The translations under genes and the position numbers were made by a program. Of a stretch of 64,000 nt of DNA, positions 1 to 7,614 are shown in pieces. Numbering within the stretch: the stretch's first letter is position 1; each line of letters starts with the position of its first letter. Origin of the DNA: Stutzerimonas stutzeri (GTDB lineage Bacteria; Pseudomonadota; Gammaproteobacteria; Pseudomonadales; Pseudomonadaceae); the NCBI GenBank assembly GCA_002339675.1, contig DDKB01000016.1, forward strand, positions 1-64,000. Direction: 5' to 3'. The notes beneath the pieces are model-generated. The model made no database searches, had not been told where the DNA came from, and saw only the letters and a list, made by a program, of their open reading frames with translations.

Positions 1-40
1 CCCCTAGGGGACGCCATTTTTTTTGCCCGTCTTGGGCATC

Positions 41-76
41 AAAGGGTCATTTCTCACGAAATGGCCCTTTTTGTTT
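41..76 (+). terminator. Intrinsic terminator, possibly bidirectional
   Basis: A GGGTCATTTC arm pairs with GAAATGGCCC across a short TCAC loop, with one G-T pair, and a T-rich tract follows. An A-run precedes the stem, so it could also work on the other strand. It probably closes a gene lying left of the window. Bases 1-213 hold no convincing gene. Confidence 0.65.
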
Positions 77-213
77 TGCGCGACCTTTGGTTGGCCGGCG
101 CAGATGACGGCCGATGCCAGGCTGCTGAATATCGCGTTATTGCGCCCACGGCAGACGCCTGAATGTAGGATGCGCAGGCACAGCGACCGAACCACAGCCA
201 TCAGGGGGCATGC

Positions 214-663
214 ATGATCTGGGATCGCGACGACGGCTTCGTTATCGACTTCGAGGTTGAGGCGTCGCACATCGATGAGCTGGGGCATGCCAACAATGCC
301 GTCTACGTGACGTGGCTGGAAAGCGGCGCCTGGCGGCACTCGCAGAGCCTGGGGTTGGGCCTGGAAGACTACCGGCGGCTGGACCGCGCCATGGCCGTGC
401 TCAGGCATGAGATCGATTACCTGGCAGCCGCCTATGAAGGGGATCGCCTGCAGCTGGCGACCTGGATCGTCGAATCCGACCAACGCCTTAAGATGCGCCG
501 CGATTTCCAGCTGGTCAGGCCGCTCGACGGCACGACACTGCTGCGTGCCCAGACCACCTTTGTCTGCATCCAGCTGTCCTCGGGGAAGCCCAAGCGCATG
601 CCCGCGGAATTTGTCGAGGGGTACGGCAAGGCCCTGGTGCAGCCTTATCCCCTCGAGCTTTGA
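214..663 (+). CDS. Acyl-CoA thioesterase (4HBT/YbgC-like hotdog fold)
   Basis: The 149-residue product is a single hotdog domain of the 4-hydroxybenzoyl-CoA thioesterase family, cytosolic enzymes that hydrolyse acyl-CoA thioesters. The N-terminal segment carries D21-E-L-G-H25-A-N-N28 followed by a V-Y-V-T-W-L-E stretch, matching the family pattern of an acidic residue and H-A-N before the long central helix. The start ATG follows a G-rich tract (GGGGG about 6 bases upstream). It stands alone between a terminator and the convergent gene at 667-942. The physiological substrate cannot be told from sequence. Confidence 0.8.
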   Translation: MIWDRDDGFVIDFEVEASHIDELGHANNAVYVTWLESGAWRHSQSLGLGLEDYRRLDRAMAVLRHEIDYLAAAYEGDRLQLATWIVESDQRLKMRRDFQLVRPLDGTTLLRAQTTFVCIQLSSGKPKRMPAEFVEGYGKALVQPYPLEL

Positions 664-666
664 CGA

Positions 667-942
667 TCAGCGCTGTTCCGGCTTGCTGACGTCGGCGTCG
701 CGGCGCTCCTTGGCATCCTCGCGCCAGTCGTGTTGGACTTCGTTTTCCATCTTGGTCTCCATCGACTTGCCGTTGGCGTCTACGTTGGCGGTGTTGGCCC
801 GCTGATGGTTTTCGTTCATCGCGCTGCCCTGGGTGTCGCCGGCGGCGCCGTGGGTTTCGTGCTGCATGTCGTCCTGATTGGCCATGGCGGCGCTGGCGAG
901 CAGCACGGTCAAGGAGGCGATGGCGGTCATTGAGTGTTTCAT
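667..942 (-). CDS. Small exported hydrophilic protein, unknown function
   Basis: A 91-residue product with a clear Sec signal peptide (MKHSMTAIASLTVLLASAAMA, likely cut after A-M-A). The mature part is short, very polar and rich in Asp, Glu, Asn, Gln, His and Met, with no Cys and no domain I recognise. The start is supported by GGGAG about 7 bases upstream. It is likely periplasmic. It lies tail to tail with the thioesterase gene. The composition resembles small stress-related periplasmic proteins of pseudomonads, but that is only an impression and no function is assigned. Confidence 0.6.
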   Translation of the reverse strand: MKHSMTAIASLTVLLASAAMANQDDMQHETHGAAGDTQGSAMNENHQRANTANVDANGKSMETKMENEVQHDWREDAKERRDADVSKPEQR

Positions 943-1234
943 GAGTGGTCTCCCGTCGTGGTCGAAAAGTCCTCTGGTTCATCGATTCCGACCGGGACCC
1001 GTGGGGATTGTTCGGTGCGGCTGCGGGGCGCCATCGCCAGCCCATCGCGCGCCATATCAGCGACTCATCGGTCAGCCGCTCTAGTCCGTCGCTCGCGGTG
1101 GTACGCCCCGTTGGTCGGCGGGCGGGGCGATGGATCGCTGTTTCGGCATCGTGCATATCGGACGATAATGTCCGCCGCGTCAGCAGATTGCCGGCGCGCG
1201 CATCCTGGCCAAGCTCGAGTTCACGACCGTTAAC

Positions 1235-2290
1235 GCGACCCGAAAGATCATCCACGTCGATTGCGACTGCTTCTATGCGGCGATCGAGATGCGCGACGAC
1301 CCCAGCCTGGCGAACCGGCCGATCGCGGTCGGCGGCCTGGCCGACCGTCGAGGTGTGATCGCGACCTGCAATTACGAGGCGCGCGCCTACGGCGTACGTT
1401 CGGCCATGGCGTCCGGCCACGCCTTGAAGCTCTGCCCGGACCTGCTGATCCTGCGGCCACGCATGGATGCCTACCGGGAGGCGTCGCGCGAGATCCACGG
1501 CATCTTCCGCACCTACACCGACCTGATCGAGCCGCTGTCGCTGGACGAAGCCTTTCTCGACGTCAGTGGCTGCGAACACTTCGCCGGTAGCGCGACCCGG
1601 ATCGCCGAGGATATCCGTCGGCGGGTCTGGCGGCAGCTGCGCATCACGGTGTCGGCAGGTGTCGCGCCGAACAAGTTTCTCGCCAAGATTGCCAGCGACT
1701 GGAACAAGCCCGACGGGTTGTTCGTGATCACCCCGAACCAGGTCGATGATTTCGTCCAGGCGCTGCCGGTGAGCAAGCTGCACGGTGTCGGCCGCGTCAC
1801 CGCGGAAAAGCTCAAGCGGATGGGCATCCATAGCTGCGCCGACCTGCGCAGCTGGCGGCGCCTGGACCTGGTCAAGGAGTTCGGCTCGTTCGGCGAGCGG
1901 CTCTGGGGCCTGGCCCACGGTATCGACGAGCGCGCCGTGCAGGTCGAGAGCCGACGCCAGTCGGTCAGCGTGGAGAACACCTACGACCGTGACCTGCCGG
2001 ACCTCGCGGCATGCCTCGAACGGCTGCCAGAGCTGCTCGAGGCGCTTTCCGTGCGCATGGCGCGGCTCGATAACGGTTACCGGCCCGGCAAACCCTTCGT
2101 CAAACTCAAGTTCCACGATTTCACCCAGACGACCCTCGAGCAGGCTGGTGCCGGCTTGGCGCTCGAGGATTACGCCGACCTGCTGGCCGGCGCCTTTGCC
2201 CGCGGCAAACGTCCCGTGCGGCTGATTGGCGTCGGCGTCCGGCTAATCGACCTGCGTGCCGGGTTCGAGCAGTTGCGCCTGTTCGACTGA
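1235..2290 (+). CDS. dinB: DNA polymerase IV (Y-family), unusual start
   Basis: Translesion polymerase DinB, which copies damaged templates with low fidelity and takes part in the SOS response. Visible motifs are V-D-C-D-C-F-Y-A-A-I-E (first metal-binding Asp and the Tyr steric gate), S-L-D-E-A-F-L-D-V (catalytic Asp-Glu), then thumb and little-finger regions ending in L-R-L-F-D. About 351 codons from 1235 equals the usual DinB length. No ATG, GTG or TTG lies in frame between the stop at 1166 and ATG 1289, and ATG 1289 would remove the first catalytic Asp. The position given is chosen by homology to the family N-terminus (x-T-R-K-I-I-H). The real start may be non-canonical, such as CTG 1205 or ATT 1187. 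Confidence 0.85.
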   Translation, partial: ATRKIIHVDCDCFYAAIEMRDDPSLANRPIAVGGLADRRGVIATCNYEARAYGVRSAMASGHALKLCPDLLILRPRMDAYREASREIHGIFRTYTDLIEPLSLDEAFLDVSGCEHFAGSATRIAEDIRRRVWRQLRITVSAGVAPNKFLAKIASDWNKPDGLFVITPNQVDDFVQALPVSKLHGVGRVTAEKLKRMGIHSCADLRSWRRLDLVKEFGSFGERLWGLAHGIDERAVQVESRRQSVSVENTYDRDLPDLAACLERLPELLEALSVRMARLDNGYRPGKPFVKLKFHDFTQTTLEQAGAGLALEDYADLLAGAFARGKRPVRLIGVGVRLIDLRAGFEQLRLFD

Positions 2291-2431
2291 CCGCTGGTCG
2301 AATGAGCATCGCCCCCCAGCGGCGGCGCTCGGTCCTGGTACGCCTGTTGCTAATCATCTCCTCAGAGCGGCCACGGTGCCGGTTTCCAGGCGCCGAGCGC
2401 GTGCCGAAACCTACCTGACCGGCCCCGAAAA

Positions 2432-2460
2432 TTGGACTGGCGGGCGCATTTTGCTAGAGT
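2432..2460 (+). promoter_or_regulatory. Sigma-70-like promoter of the MSHA operon
   Basis: TTGGAC at 2432-2437 and TAGAGT at 2455-2460 are separated by exactly 17 bases, with TTGC directly before the -10 element. It lies about 107 bases upstream of mshI in a 255-bp gene-free gap after dinB, and every following gene is co-oriented. It is the best candidate for transcription of the mshI-mshG part. Called by eye. Confidence 0.55.
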
Positions 2461-2566
2461 CGCCCCTGGTGCAGGGATGGCTATCTGCTATCAGCGCGAG
2501 GCGTGTTGCCTGACGTTCGCTTGAAAATAGTGTGGTTGGCGATCAATGGCGGGAGTGCCTTTCCGG

Positions 2567-3487
2567 ATGGGTGTGTTGTTCAAACGTCGCAATGCCGCTG
2601 CCGGCAGCCTGCTGGGCGTCGAGGTTGGCCCCCACGGCCTCGCGCTGGCGCAGGTCCGGCGGGAGGATGGCCAGGCGCCGCAATTGCTGGCCTGCGACTA
2701 CCTCGAAGGTGAACCCGAAGTGCAGTCCGACCTGCTCCGTCAGGCAGTGGCCGAGCGGCAGCTGGCGGGCTTGCCGGTAAACGTTGTGCTGCACCCCTCG
2801 GCCTACCAGCTATTCCTGCTGGAGGCGCCGCAAGTGCCAGCCGAGGAACTGCGTGATGCCATGCGCTGGCGCGTCAAGGACCTGCTTGGCGAGCCGCTCG
2901 AAGACGTGATCGTTGACTGTTTCAGCCTGCCCGAGGATGCCTACCGCGGCCGCACCCGCATGGTCTATTGCGTGGTGCTGAGCAAGGCGCGCATGGCGCC
3001 ATACGCTTCGCTGGCACGTCACACCGGCCTGGTGCTCAAGAGCATCGACATCACCGAGATGAGTTTCCGCAACCTGGGGCTGCTCGCCGGAGCCGGTGCC
3101 AATAACCTGGCACTGCTGCGCCTGCGCTCCAGCGAGGGCCTGATCAGCGTGCAGAACGGGGCCGACCTGTACATGGCGCGCCGCATCGAACACGGTCTGG
3201 CGCGCGCCGAGCAGGACCTGTCGAGCATGACGCTGGAGATCCAGCGCTCGCTCGATTACTTCGAAAGCCAGTTGGGCAAGGGCTATATCAGCCGTCTGCT
3301 GCTGCTGCCGATGAAGCAGGACGGCGAGCGCACCTTCCAGGCGCTCAGCAGTGGCCTTGCAGTCAATCTACAGCGGCTCGACCTGCGCGAGCTGTTTCCC
3401 GGCCAGCCGGCCGCCGACCTCCCGGAGGCGACTCAGGCCTTCTGCATTGGCGCCGTGGGCGCTGCGCTGCGCCAGGAGGCCGGCTGA
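2567..3487 (+). CDS. mshI: MSHA biogenesis protein MshI (PilM-like)
   Basis: About 306 residues, similar in type to the actin-fold PilM/GspL cytoplasmic component of type IV pilus and type II secretion platforms. It begins M-G-V-L-F-K-R-R and has no membrane segment. It should bind the N-terminus of the PilN-like protein encoded next and link the motor to the inner-membrane ring. ATG 2567 is preferred because GGGAG (2551-2555) precedes it and because family members start M-G-x-F-K. An in-frame ATG at 2546 is the alternative. It is the first gene of the locus and overlaps the next by one base. Confidence 0.85.
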   Translation: MGVLFKRRNAAAGSLLGVEVGPHGLALAQVRREDGQAPQLLACDYLEGEPEVQSDLLRQAVAERQLAGLPVNVVLHPSAYQLFLLEAPQVPAEELRDAMRWRVKDLLGEPLEDVIVDCFSLPEDAYRGRTRMVYCVVLSKARMAPYASLARHTGLVLKSIDITEMSFRNLGLLAGAGANNLALLRLRSSEGLISVQNGADLYMARRIEHGLARAEQDLSSMTLEIQRSLDYFESQLGKGYISRLLLLPMKQDGERTFQALSSGLAVNLQRLDLRELFPGQPAADLPEATQAFCIGAVGAALRQEAG

Positions 3488-4092
3488 TGCAGAACATCAA
3501 CCTCTACCAGCCCGAACGGCGCGCTGCCGGCGGGCCGCGCACCCGTCACCTGCTCCTCGGCTTCGGGCTGCTGGTGGTCGTGCTGGCAGGGCAGGCCGGC
3601 TGGCAGGGCTGGCAATTGCACGTCGCTCACGCTCGGGCAATGGAGGCCGAGCAGCTCGCTGCCCGGGCCGAAGCCGAGCTGGGGCAGGTGAAAGCCAATT
3701 TTCACGAGCCGGTACTCGACGCCAACCTGCCACGCCAGCTGGCCGAGCGGGAAGCGGAGAACCGCGAATTGCGGCGTCTGGCCGATTATCTGAAGACCCT
3801 CGACGCCCAGCGGAGCACGGGCTTTGCCGCGCTGTTGCAGGGGCTGGCAGACCAGCATCCGCCGCAGGGGCTGTGGTTGACCCGGATTCGCTTCGACGAC
3901 GGCGGCAATCAGCTCGCCCTGCAGGGGCTGACCCAGGATCAGGAACTGCTGCCGCGCTACCTGCAGAGCCTCGGCCAGAGCAGCGCCTTCAGCGGGCGCG
4001 ACTTCGCGCGCTTCGACATACAACGCGGCGAGGCGGATCTGCTGCAGTTCCGGCTGGCCTCGCGGGCGGCGCAGGAGGACATCGATGAATAA
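3487..4092 (+). CDS. MSHA biogenesis PilN-like protein (MshI2 type)
   Basis: A 201-residue bitopic inner-membrane protein. The cytoplasmic N-terminus starts M-Q-N-I-N-L-Y-Q-P-E, the short Asn-Leu-Tyr motif by which PilN-type proteins dock on PilM. One membrane helix spans roughly residues 22-42, followed by a coiled coil (about 45-95) and a periplasmic ferredoxin-like fold. It would form the alignment platform with the PilO-like MshJ. Its start ATG directly abuts the mshI stop, and its end overlaps mshJ by 8 bases, so the three are probably translated together. Some annotations call this MshI2; others fuse it with MshI. Confidence 0.8.
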   Translation: MQNINLYQPERRAAGGPRTRHLLLGFGLLVVVLAGQAGWQGWQLHVAHARAMEAEQLAARAEAELGQVKANFHEPVLDANLPRQLAEREAENRELRRLADYLKTLDAQRSTGFAALLQGLADQHPPQGLWLTRIRFDDGGNQLALQGLTQDQELLPRYLQSLGQSSAFSGRDFARFDIQRGEADLLQFRLASRAAQEDIDE

Positions 4093-4753
4093 GGCCGTGC
4101 AACGCTGGCGTGCCCTGGCGCCGCGCGAGCAGTGGCTGGCCTGTGCGGTGGGTCTGGCCTTGCTGGTCATGCTCCATGTGCTGCTGGTTGCCGAGCCGCT
4201 GGGGCTGAAGCTTCGCGCCGAGGCGCAACGTACGCAACTGGCGCAGGCGCGGCAGCTCGAGGCAAGCAACACCCTGGCCGAGATCCAGGCCAAGCTCGCC
4301 GCTGACCCCAACCTGAGCTACCGGCAGGCGCTGGCAGCGGCGCAAGGTGACCGTGAACAGTTACTGCAACGCCTCGACGTGGAGACCGCCAGCCTGGTGT
4401 CGCCGGCGAAGATGAAGGCGCTGTTGCAGGACGTGCTACGCCGCCAGTCGACGCTCCGGCTGGTCGCCCTGGAAAGCTCCAGCGCGCCGCTGGCGGTGCC
4501 CTCGGCCGCCGCGCCAAGCGCTGACGCTGCTGCGCAAGCGCCGCCGGTGGTGTTCTACCGCCACGGCCTGCGTCTGACGCTCGAGGGCGGTTACTTCGAG
4601 CTGCTCGACTACCTGTCTGCGATCCAGAAGAGCGGCTGGCGCCTGCACTGGGACAGCCTGGACTACCAGGTCGGCGAGGGTGGCGCCCGGCACGCGCGCA
4701 TCACCTTCGAATTGCATACCTTGAGCCGTGATGCGGGGTGGGTCGGTGTCTAG
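4085..4753 (+). CDS. mshJ: MSHA biogenesis protein MshJ (PilO-like)
   Basis: A 222-residue inner-membrane protein with one helix near residues 17-37, then a coiled coil and a periplasmic domain (roughly 150-215) with the G-G-Y-F-x-L-L-D-Y-L pattern of PilO/GspM-type folds. An Ala/Pro-rich linker (about 137-153) joins the two halves. It pairs with the PilN-like protein to form the inner-membrane platform below the secretin. It overlaps both neighbours by a few bases. Confidence 0.85.
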   Translation: MNKAVQRWRALAPREQWLACAVGLALLVMLHVLLVAEPLGLKLRAEAQRTQLAQARQLEASNTLAEIQAKLAADPNLSYRQALAAAQGDREQLLQRLDVETASLVSPAKMKALLQDVLRRQSTLRLVALESSSAPLAVPSAAAPSADAAAQAPPVVFYRHGLRLTLEGGYFELLDYLSAIQKSGWRLHWDSLDYQVGEGGARHARITFELHTLSRDAGWVGV

Positions 4754-5078
4754 ATTTTTCACCTGCGCGGCCGGGCTGGCAGCGCTGATGTGCATGGCCA
4801 CGGCCCAGGCAGCCGACCCCACCTTGCCGCCGGCCAGCCGCACAACCCCCGACGTGTCGAGTCCGGCCGCGGCGCCGTTGCGCCTGCAGGCCATCCTGCG
4901 CGGCCCGCTGCAGGCTCGCGCGGTCATCAATGGTCAGTCCGTCAAGGCCGGCGACCGCCTTGGCGAGCTCCGGATCATCGCCGTCCAGGCCCATACCGTG
5001 ATCGTCGACAACCAGGGGCAGCGGCAGACGCTGCGCCTGAGTCCTCCCCTTTATCAAACGAGCCGTACCCAGCCATGA
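4746..5078 (+). CDS. mshK: MSHA biogenesis protein MshK (PilP-like)
   Basis: A small exported protein of about 110 residues with a signal peptide ending A-T-A-Q-A and a C-terminal homology region like PilP/GspC (L-R-L-Q-A-I-L-R-G ... A-V-I-N-G-Q ... G-D-R-L-G). Such proteins bridge the PilNO platform and the secretin N-domains in the periplasm. The start is uncertain: GTG 4746 has a GGGGTGGG tract 4-11 bases upstream and overlaps the mshJ stop, while GTG 4728 and ATG 4731 are in frame but have weaker ribosome sites. The stop overlaps the mshL start (ATGA). Confidence 0.8.
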   Translation: MSRFFTCAAGLAALMCMATAQAADPTLPPASRTTPDVSSPAAAPLRLQAILRGPLQARAVINGQSVKAGDRLGELRIIAVQAHTVIVDNQGQRQTLRLSPPLYQTSRTQP

Positions 5079-6676
5079 TGCCGCCCCTGATGCACCGCTT
5101 CGGCGTGTTGAGCCTGCTCTGCCTGCTGTCTGCCTGCCAGACTTTCGAGGATGGCGACAAGCGCCTGTACGAGCAGAGCAACCGACTGTTCGAAGACAGC
5201 CTGCAGCAGACTCAGCAGAAGGTCGAACCGCCGGCTTCCGTGCAGGCCGGCTTGATCCCGCCGCTGCCCAGCAGTGACGGCGCGATGGTCGACGCGCCGC
5301 GGTTCGACGTCGCGGTCAGCGACATGCCGGCGCGCGAGTTCTTTCTCAGCCTGATGGAAAACGCGGGCGAGAACATCCTGGTACACCCCGGCGTGACCGG
5401 CAACGTGACCTTCAGCCTGCGCAACGTGACCCTCGAGGAAACCCTTGCCGCGGTGCGCGACAGCTACGGCTACGACTACCGCCGCACCGCCTACGGCTAC
5501 CAGATCCAGCCGAACCAGGTGGTCACGCGAACCTACGACCTTAACTACCTGAACGTGCAGCGACAGGGCATGACCGACACCCGGGTCAGCTCCGGCCAGG
5601 TCACCAGCAGCGACAGCACCGGCGTCGGTGTCGCCGGCACCACGACGAGCAGCACCTCCTCGACGGTCAATGCCAGCCAGCTGCTGACCAGCAGCAACGT
5701 CGATTTCTGGGGCGAGGTGCGCAGCGTTGTGGAGATGATGATCGGCGGCGAGCAGGGCAACCAGGTGGTGGTCAATCCCCAGGCCGGCCTGCTGGTGGTG
5801 CGGGCTGCCAGCGACGACCAGCAGGCGGTGGAGCGGTTTCTCGCCCAGGCCCAGCGCAACTTGCAGCGCCAGGTGATCCTCGAGACCAAGATCCTCGAGG
5901 TGAACCTCTCCGATGGCTTCCAGGCCGGCATCAACTGGGCACAGCTGGGCAGCATGGGCAACGCCGAGTTCAGCCTTGGCGTGCAAGGCAATACGCTGAG
6001 CGGCCCGAACAATGTCGGCGGGGTATTCAGTGCCGCGGTGCAGGTCGGCGACTTCAGTGGCGTGCTGCAACTGCTCGAGACCCAGGGCGAGGTGCGCGTG
6101 CTGTCCAGCCCGCGGGTGTCCACGCTGAACAACCAGAAAGCGGTGATCAAGGTCGGCACCGACGAATTCTTCGTCACCGACGTGTCCACCACCACGACCT
6201 CGTTGGCCGGCGGCACCACCGCGCCCGATCTGGACATTACCCTGACGCCGTTCTTCTCTGGCATTTCCCTGGATGTCACACCGCAGATAGACGAGCACGA
6301 TGACGTGACGCTGCATGTGCGGCCGACCGTCAGCCGCGTCGAGGACCAGAACAAGAGCATCCAGCTGGGCAGTTCAGACAACGTGTTCAACCTGCCGCTG
6401 GCCCTGTCCACCACGCGCCAGTCCGATTCCATCGTGCGGGCCCACAGCGGCCAGGTGGTCGTCATTGGCGGTCTGCTGGAGAACCGCAACGCCAACACCG
6501 ACGCCAACATCCCCTGGGCGTCGAAACTGCCCGTCGTCGGCGGGCTATTCCAGCAGCAGCGCAAGGCCCTGCAGCAAACCGAGCTGGTGATCCTGCTGCG
6601 CCCGCAGGTGGTCAACGACCAGGTGTGGCTCGACGAGCTGCGTAAAAGCGCCGATTCGTATCGGGCGACCCGGTGA
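5075..6676 (+). CDS. mshL: MSHA secretin MshL, outer-membrane lipoprotein
   Basis: A 533-residue secretin that forms the outer-membrane ring through which the pilus leaves. A lipoprotein signal ends L-L-S-A-C21. The N-terminal STN/secretin short domain (about 70-150) is followed by a Ser/Thr-rich linker (about 175-205), an N-domain, and the secretin beta-barrel ending with the typical I-P-W-A-S-K-L-P-V-V-G-G-L-F and L-V-I-L-L-R-P signature (about 480-515). Translation starts at ATG 5075 inside the mshK stop. No separate pilotin gene is visible; the lipid anchor may replace one. Confidence 0.93.
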   Translation: MMPPLMHRFGVLSLLCLLSACQTFEDGDKRLYEQSNRLFEDSLQQTQQKVEPPASVQAGLIPPLPSSDGAMVDAPRFDVAVSDMPAREFFLSLMENAGENILVHPGVTGNVTFSLRNVTLEETLAAVRDSYGYDYRRTAYGYQIQPNQVVTRTYDLNYLNVQRQGMTDTRVSSGQVTSSDSTGVGVAGTTTSSTSSTVNASQLLTSSNVDFWGEVRSVVEMMIGGEQGNQVVVNPQAGLLVVRAASDDQQAVERFLAQAQRNLQRQVILETKILEVNLSDGFQAGINWAQLGSMGNAEFSLGVQGNTLSGPNNVGGVFSAAVQVGDFSGVLQLLETQGEVRVLSSPRVSTLNNQKAVIKVGTDEFFVTDVSTTTTSLAGGTTAPDLDITLTPFFSGISLDVTPQIDEHDDVTLHVRPTVSRVEDQNKSIQLGSSDNVFNLPLALSTTRQSDSIVRAHSGQVVVIGGLLENRNANTDANIPWASKLPVVGGLFQQQRKALQQTELVILLRPQVVNDQVWLDELRKSADSYRATR

Positions 6677-7614
6677 CAACCGCCATGTACGACGCCTTTT
6701 TCGGCCTGCGTGAAAAGCCGTTCGCGCTGACGCCGAACACCGGCTTCCTGGTCCAGCTCGCCCCCTACCAGGCCTGCCTGAACCTGCTGCGCGTGGCGCT
6801 TGCCGAGGGCGAAGGCTTCATCAAGGTCACCGGCGAGGTCGGCACCGGCAAGACACTGCTCTGCCGCGCCTTGCTCAACGAGCTGGACAGCGCGCACTAC
6901 CAGCTCGCCTGGCTACCCAACCCCACGCTGACGCCCATGGCGCTGCGCCTGGCCCTGGCCCAGGAGCTGCATATTCCCGCGGCCGAAGAATTGGACAACC
7001 ACGGCTTGCTGACGGCGTTGCATGCACGGTTGATCGAACTGGCGGGGCAGGGCCGCAGTACCGTCCTGCTGATCGACGAGGCGCAGGCGCTGCCGGACGC
7101 CACGCTGGAAGCGTTGCGCCTGCTGACCAACCTGGAGACCGAGCACAGCAAGCTGCTGCAGGTGGTCCTGTTCGGTCAGCCGGAGTTGGACGCCACGCTC
7201 GCGCGCGACGACTTCCGCCAACTGCTCCAGCGCATCACCTTTTCCTACCGATTGCGCCCGCTGGACGTCAGCGATGCCAGGCGCTACCTGCAGGAGCGCC
7301 TGGCCGTGGCCGGTTACCGCGGCGAGCCACTGTTTTGTGCATCCGCGGTGCGCCTGCTGGTGCGCGGCAGTGGCGGCATCCCGCGGCTGCTCAACATCCT
7401 CGCCAATAAATGCCTGATGGCTGCCTTCGGCGAAGGCGCACGGCAGGTCAGGCCTCGTCACGTTCGCCGCGCGCTGGCGGATACCGAGGGTACGCGGGGC
7501 TTCTGGCAAGCCGCGCCGCGTCGCATGGGTTGGTGGCTCGGCGGCGGCCTGTCGGCTGGCCTGATGGCCCTGGCCTGGCCCTGGCTGGTGCAAGTGGCCA
7601 GGGGGCTGACATGA
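6673..7614 (+). CDS. mshM: MSHA biogenesis AAA ATPase MshM (ExeA-like)
   Basis: A 313-residue ATPase of the ExeA/GspA type. It begins with the family hallmark Y-D-A-F-F-G-L-R-E-K-P-F-A-L-T-P, has Walker A G-E-V-G-T-G-K-T (54-61) and Walker B T-V-L-L-I-D-E-A-Q (about 130-138), and ends in one hydrophobic helix (about 287-307) that may anchor it in the inner membrane. ExeA-like proteins help assemble the secretin. GTG 6673 overlaps the mshL stop; ATG 6685 is an alternative start 4 codons in. It ends overlapping mshN (ATGA). Confidence 0.88.
   Translation: MTTAMYDAFFGLREKPFALTPNTGFLVQLAPYQACLNLLRVALAEGEGFIKVTGEVGTGKTLLCRALLNELDSAHYQLAWLPNPTLTPMALRLALAQELHIPAAEELDNHGLLTALHARLIELAGQGRSTVLLIDEAQALPDATLEALRLLTNLETEHSKLLQVVLFGQPELDATLARDDFRQLLQRITFSYRLRPLDVSDARRYLQERLAVAGYRGEPLFCASAVRLLVRGSGGIPRLLNILANKCLMAAFGEGARQVRPRHVRRALADTEGTRGFWQAAPRRMGWWLGGGLSAGLMALAWPWLVQVARGLT

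Noticed and set aside
25..37. GCCC-GTCTT-GGGC hairpin near the left end as a terminator
   Set aside because: Short stem with the T-run on the 5' side; not a terminator in either direction.
515..2116. A 533-codon minus-strand frame across dinB and its upstream region
   Set aside because: Low-complexity Arg/Ala/Gly-rich translation without recognisable motifs, opposite to dinB and two other supported genes.
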